Below, piece by piece: positions 9,829 to 22,113 of a DNA stretch of 64,000 nt. The stretch's first letter is position 1. The number at the start of each line of letters is the position of its first letter. A program made the position numbers and the translations under genes. The notes under the pieces are model-generated. The model was not told the origin of the DNA, searched no databases, and saw only the letters and a list, made by a program, of their open reading frames with translations. Location of the stretch: NCBI GenBank assembly GCA_020137815.1, contig CM035362.1, positions 2,750,391 through 2,814,390 on the forward strand, read 5' to 3'. The stretch comes from Hormiphora californensis. Its lineage: Eukaryota; Ctenophora; Tentaculata; Cydippida; Pleurobrachiidae.

Positions 9829-12800
9829 CTAACCAGGCTTGGTGGTTTTCTGTCCAGGCCATGCCTTCAACACATTGTTTAACTTATTAATCTGATCGGG
9901 GGAGTACATTTCCATCGGCATCTGCTGGGTGGGAACGGGTTTCTGTTCCGACATCTCGGGCGGTAAATCCTCCACAACTAGACCAGGAATTTCGATATCA
10001 TCAGCAATTAGATCAGGAATATCGACATTATCAGCAATTAGACCAGGAGGAGGAGGGGGATCTTCCTTGATGACTCCTTTTGGTTTGGAAACTGAATGGG
10101 GATGTACATTATTATTATACGTGTTTAATGTTTTGTTCAAAGGAGGGTCAAAAATAATAATAATAATATAAAGGAGGGTCAAACAAAACAAGGAATTATC
10201 ATCATGAGGAACACGTGCAGCAGGAGACGGTGCATCTAACAATAATTGTTAAATATAAAGATGGCGCCACCTTGGTGTGTGAGCTCAATCTTGGTCTCGC
10301 ACGGTGTCTATGTCACCAAGGCGCCACCCAGACGATCACGTGCTCCTCATGCTAATTACCTCATGGTGTAATGGAATTCTCCTTGGTGGTACACACATTC
10401 TGCATTCAGAAGCACTTCTTATGATTGTACCCAGTTTTATTTGTACTACCCTCACAGAACCGTTGACAAAGTTTTTAATTCCCCGAGTACTACAGGGTGT
10501 TCATCTTGGATCTTTACAAGCGTTGAGCATCACGTAGAAGAGAGTTGACAAGATTATCATATGAAACTTCATACTTTAACTTTGTATTTTAACGCTTAAG
10601 ATCCAAAATGAACACCGTGTACTAAAATACCTTGTTGATCTACGCTTTGTCAGCTTTCCTAAAATTACAGTTGGCCTGCGGTACTGTCTGCCTTGTATTA
10701 GTTTGTTTAACAAGTAATAGATGTGTGCCCTAAGGGTTTTCTAGACCGGGGGGGGGGGGGGGGGGGAGATGCGATCCATCCTTGTTGAGTCCATCCCTTG
10801 GTCAACAGTTCAGTGCAGGAACCGACCGAATCAGGAAATACTAGTCCCTGATTGGCTGATTACCAGTCACGTGACCTAAATACCGAGTTCTGATTGGCTG
10901 TTTACTTAATTCGGTCGGTTCCTGGTTCAGTGACCGTGATAAGACCAAAGGGTGCTACATGAACAAAAATAAGACATTGTTTGTGAGTCCTCCGAGGAAC
11001 AACATTATGCACAGTCAGGGAGAATAATCATAAAGCTAGGGCGTGGGTCAGGAACCGACCGAAACAAGTAAACAACCAATCAGAACTCGTTATTTAGGTC
11101 ACGTGACTGGTTATCAGCCAATCGGGGACTAGTATTTCCTGATTCGGTCGGTTCCTGGCGACTACAAACACGTTTGGTAGAATGATGTAATAGTAACTGA
11201 AAATAACACAGTTCACACAAGAAGATTAATACTGACAATAGCAGCTGAATAGATTGTATCCTTTTTGGGAATATGAAAAAAACAGAAATACAGCTCTGGG
11301 AAAAACCTAGAAATATAAACAGTACCTATCAGCTAAGTATAATATTGACAATCCGAGTAACGGGTGTCCGTGTAAAGAACGCAGTTCAAACTTGAGTAGA
11401 CCCATCTAGCTGGAGTATATACCCTGTTCGGCACAGGAGCAGATGACCTCTCCCCCAGTTACGCCATGTACAGAACAAGATCTAATCGCTCCCTCGGAGA
11501 TTTTGTGATCATGTTGGCAACTCAGCGGGACGGTATCGGGCGGCAAGTCACTCCGTTTCACGTGAGGCGTCAGGACAAAGTCTTTCCGGACTAAAAAGGC
11601 TCTGACGTGAGTCTTTCTCTTGCTTCTGATGTGAATTATCTTTGATGGAAAATGCTGCGGGTTTAACAGAAGGGGACTTCCATGGAAACTGAGCCTGTGT
11701 TTTTTACCGACTGTCTTTACTTCGAGTTCGTTTGGCTCCTCAAAAAACTCTGATTTTTCCATTACTGTAGTGTCCCAAAAAGATGGGTCAGTTACTGAAC
11801 TCTTACTCTCGCCCGATGAGGGATCTGCAGTACTGTTTGCCTCTGAAGAATCAGGGGTGGGCGCCTCAATGTTAATCGAGGGCATGCCGAGGGCACTTTC
11901 TAATGGTAGAGTCACATTGTCGGGGGAGTCAAGTAGTGATTTTTGAGTTAAATCAGGGCTAGAAAGGGTCGGTGGTGGAGTAGCGTGCTCCGTTCCCACG
12001 CTCTCCTCCTCAACAATCAGGGGCATATCCTCCTCAAAATCACCAAAATATTCAGGGTCGAGATCTCCAAACATGAGGTCAAAGATTCCAGGAGATCGTT
12101 GGGTTGAGGTGGGTAGGACAGGGATGAAGGAAATGGGAGCAATCAAAGGCGGGGAGGATGATTTCACCACTCGTTCTAGTTCTGCAAGGATTTGGGGCTG
12201 TTTAGCGCAAGTGAAAATGTGGGCTCAGACATAAAACGTGCTTAAACAGCCCCAAATCTTGCAGAAACAATATTTTGAATGGTGAGATCAGCAAGCACAG
12301 CAAATGATTAGCAATTAGATCATAACTAAAGTACTTACTACTTACGCTAGCAATTATGACAGCAAAACAAAACAAAGATGTGAGTAATATCATGAATATA
12401 CAGCGATTCGAAACGACAAAAAATGACCAGAAGATGAAAAGTACTCACCTTGATTGGTAGAATTGTGTGGCTGTAGGCTGCTCGTTTGTTTTTCTGTAAC
12501 CGAGCTATTAGCTCGAAGTCTAGCCAGGGCGGATGGGTCCATCCAGGAATTAGCCATCTGAGGGCTCATTAGTCCCCCTGCAGCACCCGTCATAAAGGGT
12601 GTCATGGGCTGGCCGTAGGACATGGTGTTTCCTGTGGGGATGGTCAGAGTAGGGATCAACTTCGTGATTGCGATTTAAAGTTCTTTGAGGCAGCGGATTA
12701 CGGGGGATAGATCGCCCAAATAGTTGTGGTGAAAATGCAGTGGTGTAATGCGCAGATGAAACGTTTGGGCAGTCTAATCGGGCGACGGGCAGTCTATTCG

Positions 12801-15667
12801 GGCTCTCCATTCGAGCCCCCGCAATCCCCCGTGTGACCCTAACCCGCTGCCTAATTGGTCTAGGCGATATAGCTTTTGTTCATGTGACACCGTCTTACTA
12901 TCTATCTATAGATAGAGACCGTCTTACTAAAACTTACGTTGACATCCACCGCCTCCACAGCAATTCCTTTTTGTTTTTGTTTGGGTAAGGCTGGCAGTCA
13001 TCTCTACGAGCGAGCTGAGTAGTGGACCAGTGTCAAAATGAGGGGCACTGATTCGGTGGACCTGCCGTCGATCGTTCTTGAACAAAACCCTAGAAAAGTT
13101 TTTATGAACAACCGAATGGTTTTTTCTTCTTCTCTCTCTCTCACTCTCTTTTTCTCTTTCTCTCTTCCTTCCAAGTGTCTCAACTTCTTTCAACACGTGC
13201 CCATCTTCTCTTAGCTTCTCTTAGCTGCTATCTCACTTTCTCTCTGATCAGATCTCATTCATGATAGCTTTAGAACTCTATGACCAGCTACCAAAGGGGT
13301 CTGCTTTTCAGGAACCGACCGACACAAGTAAACAACCAATCAGAACTCATTATTTAGGTCACGTGACTGGTTATCAGCCAATCAGGGACCAGTATTTCCT
13401 GATTCGGTCGGTTCCTGCTGCTTTTCTACTGGTGCTTTTAAAGATTGATTGATTTCGCTATCAGCAGATAATCATGATAATATACTGGCTTCTAACCTTC
13501 GGCTGCGAATACTTCCAGTACCAATTGAAACAGGTGTGAGTCTTGGTAGTAGACTTGGGGTGTATTTTAGTGGTTCTTGGCTGCTTTTCAGGGGAGTTCC
13601 GACGGGATTAAATGAGTAACTTTTGGGTTCCAATGCTATGTACTTCTTGGCATTCTTTTTTCGTCGCTCCGCGTCTTCCTTCTTACGGTCCGGCAAAACT
13701 GACCTGAGGACAAACTAAACTTAGTATGTAAATAGTAGTATTAATATATTAAGCCAAAAACTAATTGGAATTAGTTGGCGGGAAAGGTGGCCCACTTACA
13801 CCTTTTGCTGCTACCGGGTACCACGAACTGTCATTCTCTTCACGTCACGTCGGTATCTCAATCTCTCTCTCACCCTTTCTCTTTCTCTATTTCACTCACC
13901 TCGTATATCCCTGATACATTTTAAAATAAAACCCGGCATCAGGCAAAGGTGTAAGTGGGCCACCTTTCCCGCCAACTAATTCCAATTAGTTTTTGGCTTA
14001 ATTTAGGTCCCTTTTTGGTTTCTAATGTCAGTATGACATTATTTCATGATGTAAAATTGTCAAAATGATGTGTTATATGAGAAACGAGACGAATTTCTGT
14101 GAAAATCGTAATTTTGACGTCATTATGACGTCATCTGACGTAATTAGTGACGTCGTAACGACGTAATTGCATCACAATATATTTTGAATGAATACCCTGA
14201 AGGAGCTTGTAAAGTATCATTGACCACAGTGGTCAGGAAAGGGAGTTTTTGCTCGAAAAACGTTCATTTTACTGAATTTTTCTTCAAATTTTTGACTTCC
14301 GACGCGATTTAAGGGCTCAAAATGATAAGCTACGAAAATTCGCAATATAGTAATTGAAAGTTCAGACAATTTGCCGGTAACGATTTTCCATCAAATCAGA
14401 AATCGGAACACGTCTTCAGGGTGCTAGAGGCGTTTGAAAAAAGTTAGTCGATCTCGCGCAATGACGTCATTCGTGACGTCATTGCGCGTGTCATAGGTAA
14501 GATTGAGAGTCGCCACCCAAATGGGTACATGCACGAGACAATTATCTGTCGAATGCCGCTTGGTTTAAGGTCGTACGATGTCTGGTTCGTCTCAAACTGG
14601 GACCAAACGGAAGGTAATAAAGCGTCTATACATCTATCTATCTATCAACCTAGTTATCCCCACACTGAATTTTCTGTTTTGGGGGTGGTGTTATAACTTT
14701 TGAACAAAATGAGCTAGCCACATGAAATTTTTACCATCGATAGATGTCTACAAGAAGCTTCTGAGTACAAAATTTCAGCTTCCTAGCTCATCCGGTTCCG
14801 GAGTTATGGCGTGTCAAAAAGTGCCAAAATGGGCTAAAAGTATGAAATAACTATATATACGCTGTGAGCAAGCGGGCCGTTTTTTGGGGGAATATTTTTC
14901 GGGGGGTTGGATGGGGCCACCTTTGCGCTTGCCAGCGCAGTGATAGAAGTAAATAGTTGTAATTAGTATGATTCTGGTTACAGTGCTTGACAGGTTTTAC
15001 ACTGGTTTTACACTGGTTTTACACTGGAGCTTGAACGATGATATCGTTTTCATTCGAGTTTATAATTTCAATAGAGTTGTCCTAATCCCAGTTTTAGATT
15101 ATCTAGTAGCTATATTCCTGACAAAGTGCAACACCCAATACTAGACCAGTTCCTATATACCTGTAAACAATTATACCTCATTTACCTATCGAGAGCTTGG
15201 AATGGTGTTCGAGTTGGGGCCTCCTTTCCCTCACCACCACCACCACCACTACTCTCCATCCCGCTCTCAGCAGGCGCTACCTCTACCTTCTTCTTCTGAT
15301 CCCCACACCCACACCGAGGCAGGAGCTGCTGCAGTAATCTGCACGTGCAGCATACACGTGAAGGAGGAGGAGGACCACTGGTGCTGCAGACACAGGGTGC
15401 TCTGGCAGGTGGTGGCATGGTGCCAGGTGGCATACAGTTTGGTGGCATGGTGCCAGGTTGTGTACAACTTGTTGGCATCATGCCAGGTGGTCCAGGGTGT
15501 TGTTGTGGTGGTGGACCGTGGCCGGCTGGTGGCTGAGCACCACGATAGAGTGGGGCTACATTCCCAGCCGTTACAGTTGGAATACTGTGCTCCCGGGCCT
15601 TTTCAATAAAGGATTTTGCTATTTCTTGATCCTCAAAATCGGCGACTATACTATCCTCCAACGACAT
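9829..15667 (-). CDS. Uncharacterised proline-rich protein, 681 aa, 6 exons
   Basis: Minus-strand exons, 5' to 3': 15667-15186, 13703-13497, 13089-12938, 12631-12449, 12181-11423 and 10091-9829 (TAG). All introns are GT-AG and the summed length (2046 nt) stays in frame through five junctions, which is strong support. Residues 1-30 form a charged, probably helical start (MSLEDSIVADFEDQEIAKSF). Residues 45-160 are Pro/Gly/Cys-rich with PPGTMPP repeats. Exon 2 is basic (DRKKEDAERRKKNAKKY), followed by YIALEPKSYSFNPVGTP. Exon 4 is Met/Gln/Ala-rich. Exon 5 is acidic, then basic. The C-terminus has repeated (I/V)(P)GLIADN-like units. It looks mostly disordered, as in a nuclear co-regulator, but no domain is recognised. 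MITEs lie in introns 2 and 5. Confidence 0.8.
10272..10319. mobile_element. Palindromic MITE with 9-bp TSD, TTGGTG family
   Basis: 48-bp derivative flanked by a perfect 9-bp repeat GGCGCCACC (10263-10271 and 10320-10328). Ends TTGGTG and GTCACCAA match the elements at 6347 and 34384. Confidence 0.8.
10816..10924. mobile_element. hAT-like MITE, CAGGAACC family, copy 5
   Basis: Perfect 8-bp TSD GTTCAGTG (10808-10815 and 10925-10932); in intron 5 of the minus-strand gene. Confidence 0.93.
11049..11157. mobile_element. hAT-like MITE, CAGGAACC family, copy 6
   Basis: Full-length copy in the opposite orientation, 125 bp from copy 5. No clear TSD (GCGTGGGT against GCGACTAC), so it may be older or rearranged. 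Confidence 0.85.
12182..12270. repeat. Inverted duplication at an exon 5 acceptor
   Basis: The acceptor-proximal intron sequence (AAGGATTTGGGGCTGTTTAG) recurs inverted about 55 bp away (CTTAAACAGCCCCAAATCTTG), making a hairpin whose stem ends at the functional 3' splice site. Confidence 0.7.
13309..13417. mobile_element. hAT-like MITE, CAGGAACC family, copy 7
   Basis: Perfect 8-bp TSD CTGCTTTT (13301-13308 and 13418-13425); in intron 2 of the minus-strand gene. Confidence 0.93.
13749..14001. mobile_element. Foldback MITE flanked by TTAA
   Basis: Arms of about 60 bp start GCCAAAAACTAATTGGAATT and end with the complement, inside TTAA on both sides. TTAA targets occur in piggyBac and Kolobok elements, but a TA target is also possible. 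A diverged relative lies at 62595-62740, and the stretch near 14915-14940 shares its CCACCTTTGCGCTTGCCAGC motif. Confidence 0.75.
14115..14481. promoter_or_regulatory. Cluster of perfect CRE (TGACGTCA) sites
   Basis: TGACGTCA occurs at 14115-14122, 14126-14133, 14462-14469 and 14474-14481, with further GACGT half-sites at 14138-14175. The last two form a perfect inverted pair, GCGCAATGACGTCA and its complement separated by TTCG. TGACGTCA is the CREB/ATF consensus. The cluster lies in the 1.5-kb first intron of the minus-strand gene, a plausible enhancer position; function is inferred. Confidence 0.45.
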
Positions 15668-16036
15668 TCACGCATACCAAAATATGGACGGACGGAAGGC
15701 TAAATAAGGAAGATAATAATGTGCATGGTTCGGGTGATAGGACTCTTAAGATAAGAGAAGACCCAAAAAAGTCTATAGATGGTGATTGACCGACGTCTCA
15801 CGACATATTAATCCGAACCATATGTTGTCAGACATTGAACACAAGAGTTTTAACAGATTTCGGGTTGCAAATGCAGCATGTAAGGGCGGAATCACACCAA
15901 GATCTTCGAAAGAATTGTTTCGACGCACCAAACCCAATCACACTGAAAAGTTTGGTTGGTTCTTCACAGCAGGCGTTCAGTTGTTGTGAACGCCTGCTGT
16001 GCGCGGCGCATTGGCACGTGCATCTTGGGCGCTGGC

Positions 16037-16684
16037 AGGTGCAATGTAAACAACAATTTAGTGCGAGGTGCAATGTAAACAACAATTTAGTGCGAGGTGC
16101 AATGTAAACAACAATTTAGTGCGAGGTGCAATGTAAACAACAATTTAGTGCGAGGTGCAATGTAAACAACAATTTAGTGCGAGGTGCAATGTAAACAACA
16201 ATTTAGTGCGAGGTGCAATGTAAACAACAATTTAGTGCGAGGTGCAATGTAAACAACAATTTAGTGCGAGGTGCAATGTAAACAACAATTTAGTGCGAGG
16301 TGCAATGTAAACAACAATTTAGTGCGAGGTGCAATGTAAACAACAATTTAGTGCGAGGTGCAATGTAAACAACAATTTAGTGCGAGGTGCAATGTAAACA
16401 ACAATTTAGTGCGAGGTGCAATGTAAACAACAATTTAGTGCGAGGTGCAATGTAAACAACAATTTAGTGCGAGGTGCAATGTAAACAACAATTTAGTGCG
16501 AGGTGCAATGTAAACAACAATTTAGTGCGAGGTGCAATGTAAACAACAATTTAGTGCGAGGTGCAATGTAAACAACAATTTAGTGCGAGGTGCAATGTAA
16601 ACAACAATTTAGTGCGAGGTGCAATGTAAACAACAATTTAGTGCGAGGTGCAATGTAAACAACAATTTAGTGCGAGGTGCAATT
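16037..16684. repeat. 29-bp minisatellite, about 22 near-identical copies
   Basis: The unit (GTGCAATGTAAACAACAATT plus TAGTGCGAG) repeats head to tail with essentially no divergence. The flanking CAGGTGCAATG suggests expansion from a single-copy seed. No start/stop structure or spacers. Confidence 0.97.
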
Positions 16685-17135
<451 letters not shown>

Positions 17136-17339
17136 GAGCAGATCGAAGAGTAGTATAAGATGAGCGATAGAGTAGAGAGTACAGAGAAGTAGATACGAAA
17201 GATGAACAAAAGCAGAAGACTCAGTAACAGACTAAAAAGGTTATAAAATGTTAGAGCAAAGAAACTAATTGAATAGTTCGCAGAAAGGTGGCCATTGAAT
17301 ACTATCAATTCCGACCTTGATGAAGGATGATTGATTTTA

Positions 17340-17830
17340 CCTGGTTAAACCAGTAAAAATTATGGGGCAATGAAAAAAATAAAGGGGAAATGAATTTACC
17401 CCCAAATTTTTTAAAACCCCTTCTTTCCCCCATAAATTTGTTTAAAAAACAGAACCCCAAATAAAATCCCTTTAAAAAACGAAAAACAGGGGAAAATAAA
17501 AAATTTAAATTTTGGGATTTTAAACCAAAGAAAAATAATTTTGCCCGGTCAATGAAAATATAGAACCAAAAAAAAAAAGGAAAGAAAGAAGGAGGGAGAG
17601 AGAGAAGAGAGAAGAGAGAAGAAAGAGAGAGAGGGAAAGAAAAAGAAAGGGAAGAAGAAAAGGGGGAAAGAGAGAAAAAAAAAAAAAAAAAAGAAAAAGA
17701 GAAAGGGGGGGGGGGGGGGGGTTTTTTTTCCCCCCTTTTTCAAAACTAAACAAACCCCTCTTTCCCTTTTTCCCCCCAAAATGGGGGGGGGCCCCGTTTT
17801 GGACCATAACTACAACACCGGACAATTTTC
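17340..17830. repeat. Low-complexity A/G/C homopolymer-rich stretch
   Basis: Long runs of A, G, T and C (an A run near 17675, then G, T and C runs at 17705-17745). The composition is unlike anything nearby and may be low-quality consensus. ORFs here are artefacts. Confidence 0.7.
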
Positions 17831-18795
17831 GAAGTTTTCAATTTGGACCCTGAGTTTTTTTTGGGAAGGAATTTCTTTACAGTAGGTTTTTGTTATCCTC
17901 GAATAAATTTTAAGACCGCGTCCCAAAAGGGGGGAAAACTGTGGTTCGCCCTCAGGTAGAATTAACTATGATGGCTATGCAGAGCTGACCACTCTTGCAG
18001 GCAATAGATGACGGGATACATGAGCTGGGTGTTGGATGAAACAAACAACAAAGCAAAAGAACTTTTGAGTAAGCAATTCTAACCCTACAACAGAACGCGA
18101 TGAGAGAGGGTTGAGCAAGGCAGTGAGTAGATCTACTTGTTTTGTCTGTCAGAGCATTGGCCTGACCCTATTCTCTCAAGCGCGAGAACTGTGGTCAAAG
18201 CATTGGTCTGACAGTGTTTTGTACAAATATATATCATTGACATCTAGCTATTATCTATAACATATCATTTCTTATAGTCGCCAGTCTATCGCCATTACAA
18301 AATCCGGAATAGATGCTATCATGAGTATATGTTTTTCAGTGAACTGCTGTATTTTCAGGTATAATTGGTAGTCATATCTAGATTTATGACTGTCTTAAAT
18401 TTAAGACGATTTTAAAAATCCTAGAAAGAAGCGATTCAGAGTCTAAATTAACATTGAATCAGATTTATTTTATAAAATTAGGTTTATTGCCGCATTTTCA
18501 GTTATAATTGGTAGTCATATCTAGAGTTATGACTGAGAAATCACTGAGAAAAGAGCGAATTAGCACCTAAAATCTGATTATCAATGCTTAACCGTGATCA
18601 TTATCCGTGACTAATAATCAAAATCATAGAACAATCGCGGAGAACTAATCGCGAATATATCAAATGCTGATAACTAATAAATTATAATAGTAATCGCGGA
18701 TAACTAACCACGATAACTTATCGCGAATAAGTAATATAATAGTAACCAATCGCAGATAGCATATATTTGCAGATAGCTAATCGCGATAGCTTATA
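17831..18795. other. Non-coding; ATCGCGGATAACTAATCGCG degenerate repeats
   Basis: Bases 18590-18800 consist of irregular copies of a short motif (TAATCGCGATAACT). A second pair, ATTTTCAGGTATAATTGGTA, is at 18352 and 18494. No gene seen. Confidence 0.55.
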
Positions 18796-18952
18796 CAGTC
18801 GGACCCCGATTTAGGGGCCCCCGATTTAGGGACAGGATTTTTTCCCCCGATATATAGGAAATTAACCTTATTTGACCCCGATTTAGTGGACACCCCGATT
18901 TAGTGGACAAGAGCCTTTCCCCCGAGGGTGTCCCTAAATCGGGGTTCGACTG
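18796..18952. mobile_element. pogo/Tigger-like MITE, CAGTCGGACCCCGATTTA ends, copy 1
   Basis: 157-bp element beginning CAGTCGGACCCCGATTTA and ending in its near complement, with TA on both sides. The CAGTCG start and TA target resemble pogo/Tigger TIRs. Internal copies of CCCCGATTTAGTGGAC form subterminal repeats. Confidence 0.85.
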
Positions 18953-18995
18953 TAATACTTATAACGGATTCGTGATCAGCTATCCGCGATTGGTT

Positions 18996-19823
18996 GGGTG
19001 TGCTATTTTTTCAAATGCCTAATTTAATTCAAAATTTCACTTGGTATCGGGTTAAATGAGCTCCTACGATCATTCTAAAACATTTTATCACAAAGTTTTG
19101 GCTCTACCATGGCCCAATTACGTTGGCACGAGCTATGCCCATATATGGGCATATTCATTTCAAAAAGTCTGTTTTAGGGCGTTGTTTCGAACAAAACACA
19201 CATAGCAATCGTCTCGTGACAACTTATACAACTGTTACTTTGAGTTTGAGCCTTCAGAAATCCACTTTATGAACAAAAATAAAAAATTTTCTCCCTTTTT
19301 TTCTTGCTAATTTTACCAACTTGCAGAATCGTGGGGACGAATTTTAATTTTTTTAGTTTTTTTCTTGGTGGAAAGCAAATTTCGGTTGTAATCGACTAAT
19401 TTTGGCCTGCGGAACACGATCCCGTTCACGAAAAAGCTCTCAAAATTGAAGAACATGTCCAAAATGAACATTTTTTGTCAAAAATGAACATTTTTTTGTC
19501 AAAAATGAACATTTTTAGGTCAAAAATGAACTTTAGCATTATTTAATGATGCATATCAATTCTGTCAGTTTCGAGGTGCTGAACACAACCCTGACCATAA
19601 AAAGTTTATATCAAGAACATGTCCAAAACTGGTGAAAACCACACATATTTTCCTGTTTTTACCATTTTTCGGTTAAAAATTACACTTTTTAAATCGCGAT
19701 GCCAACGTAACTGACAAACACTATCCAGATTCTGTTTTGCTGATGTGATAGAGAATTGTCCATAGTTTCACATTAGCTAGATACTGAATGGCCTAGTCGA
19801 AAAAAATTTGAAATAGCACACCC
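18996..19823. mobile_element. TIR element, GGGTGTGCTATTT ends
   Basis: 828-bp element with 13-bp TIRs and TSD GATTGGTT/TATTGGTT (7 of 8). The interior has AAATGAACATTTTT repeats near 19460-19520 and no coding frame. Probably a nonautonomous hAT-like element. Confidence 0.75.
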
Positions 19824-20020
19824 TATTGGTTATCCGTGATTACTATAATGATAATATATTAGATATTCGCAATTGATATTCGCAATTGGATTTCTGCGAT
19901 TATTATGAGGCTACCTACGATTGAAAAAGTCCGTGAATCCCAAATCGTTTAATCGCGTTTATTAAATTCAGCTAGTATTACAAAATGCATGTCGTAGTAT
20001 GTATAACAAAATGCCTGATA

Positions 20021-20416
20021 CTAGATCCAAAAACCAAACAAGTTTGGTGGATAGCCGGGGCCGCAGAAATTAAAAAACGTGCGAAAGTTTTGATACATGA
20101 ACTTTCGGGGCCTGGGGCATACTATTATTCTGTAAAACAGACTCTGAAACGACCCAATGGCCACTGTGCGCAGTACATTATATGTGACATGTGTTGATCT
20201 GTATGTTTGATAATGCGGAATAAAAAATAATGATCATAATTTGATCATTGCGATAGTTTCCTAGCGTATAGTTTGAAAATGTTGCTGGTTATAATCATGG
20301 AAACGCGAATTTAACAGCACCCCAGGCCCCGAAAGTTCATGTATCAAAACTTTCGCACGTTTTTTAATTTCTGCGGCCCCGGCTATCCACCAAACTTGTT
20401 TGGTTTTTGGATCTAG
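20021..20416. mobile_element. Foldback element, CTAGATCCAAAAACC ends
   Basis: Arms of about 105 bp (20021-20125 and 20312-20416) are near-perfect complements. The two sides also carry a direct repeat, TCATGAGTATATGTTTTTCAG, at 18319 and at 20417, hinting at an older nested insertion. Confidence 0.8.
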
Positions 20417-20559
20417 TCATGAGTATATGTTTTTCAGTGAACCTATAAATTATTAAAGCCAAACTATAAGATAAAACGTAGAAGTAACTAACTAGCCACG
20501 TAGGTTTGACTACTATACCCACGCGCCTCTGGCCTCTGTTTGGAAGCCAGTAGTGGGTT

Positions 20560-20700
20560 TTACGCAAAGGATACGCAAGAAAATACGCAAATTGCGTATC
20601 CCTTGCGTATTTTCTCCGTATTTCTTGAATCTTGCGTGTTCTTTGCGTATTACTTGCGTAATCCTTGCGTATTCTATGCGTATTCCTTGCATAGGGAGGG
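20560..20700. repeat. Degenerate TTGCGTATTC tandem repeat
   Basis: About 12 imperfect copies of a 10-11 bp unit (TTGCGTATTCC and relatives), first inverted then direct. Confidence 0.8.
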
Positions 20701-21742
20701 TTTGGGTTTGGAAGGGTTACTCCGGAACTTATTAACTTATTAACTTAACTTATTACTATTAAACCAATATATATTTCTAATCGTGTGTGTATATAGCTAA
20801 CATGACGTATTTTTATACTACATTTTTACACTTTATCTAAATTTAAGACGTAAAGCACTCATGCCTTGGGCATCTATTTTAATAGAGAGTCTTTCGGGTT
20901 TTGTATGAAGTATCAATGTATCTTTATATTTTACCTCTTTCAAATCAAATCATTATGCTCTAAAGTAAACAATGCTAAAGTCCATTTTTATTCAACTGTT
21001 CACCCCTCAACTCGTGCGCGTGCGATATTTTAATTTACGCTGCGCGCGCTACACGTTAACATGTGATAAACGCACAAAAAAAATCCGCACACGACTTTGG
21101 GGGGTGAACAGTTGAAAAAAAATGGAGTATACTGTCGATAGCCATCATTAACGGTCGAAATGTTGTTTGCTGTTCTCTCTCTCTATCTCCCTCTCTCCCT
21201 CTCTCCCTCTCTCTCCTCTACAGAAGGAAAAGAATCACAGGCTCGACAACTAAAATTCTGCTTATTTTAGATTTCTGATATGGGGGCCCCCGGCAGCTTC
21301 GTTCAATTCGCGATTTTGCGAAATAATAATCGCACCTTTCCAATAGAGAAATCCCCATTGGTCTCACCTTCAACAACATTTCGAGCCGGGGCTTTCTCTT
21401 TAATTACTGCTTCATGTATGTAACAATATAATCCCTTGCAGCTAGGGAGTGGCAACGATGTGGTTACTCCTCCACAGTTTATCCGTGCACTCAGGTTCTG
21501 CAATGTTACGTTTCAATAGGGGTAGAACAGAGTTGCTATGGATAGCAACTCTGTTTTGTTTGGTTAACTTCGTCACCAAATATACCGGGCCCTTACACCC
21601 TTGCTCCAATATGGGCAGAGTTCGGGCTTCGGCAAAATTTAGGCAGTTGCTATGGTAATCAAAGCAGTTACTATGATAACCAAGGCAGCTGCTTAGAAGA
21701 CCCTAGTTAGTTACCAAGTGCTTCAACTTTACCCTTATCCAG
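20701..21742. other. Non-coding; 30-bp hairpin near 21527
   Basis: No gene recognised. AACAGAGTTGCTAT and its complement, separated by GG, form a compact perfect hairpin at 21527-21556. A CT-rich patch lies at 21175-21220. Confidence 0.45.
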
Positions 21743-21875
21743 TCACTTGCAATTGTGTGATAGAATAGTTTCATGCTTGGAAGACTTGCTACCACGTCAT
21801 GGTAGTCCGAGTACCATATGACGTGGTAGCAAGTCTTTCAAGCATGAAACTATTCTATCACACAATTGCAAGTGA
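21743..21875. repeat. Long near-perfect hairpin (about 62-bp stem, 7-nt loop)
   Basis: TCACTTGCAATTGTGTGATA... at 21743 is matched by its complement ending at 21875. The arms differ at one position, which would be a G:U pair in RNA, and close through GGTA/TACC on the loop GTCCGAG. It could be a young foldback transposon or an RNA-hairpin locus. Confidence 0.85.
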
Positions 21876-22113
21876 AACCATTGGTACGGCTGTTATAGGG
21901 TACTCAAAGTGATTTCAGGTGATAGTGGAAAGTGTTACCAGTGAGTAATTGTGCGCCACAATGCGTGTTAATAATTTCCTTTGTTGCATCAACCATTTCA
22001 AGTTTGGGTTGAAAGATTTATGAAGGAGCAGACTTTGTTATGTACTATGTGTAACGGTGTACAGACGGACACTTTTAGTTAATAGAGGGGGGTATAGGAG
22101 CACCGGGAGGTAA

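Noticed and set aside
15202-15609. Plus-strand frames opposite the first exon of the 681-aa gene
   Set aside because: The minus-strand exon has matching donor phase and continues in frame through five more exons; the plus frames have no such support.
17520-17825. Frames in the homopolymer-rich stretch
   Set aside because: Low complexity, possible low-quality consensus, no motif.
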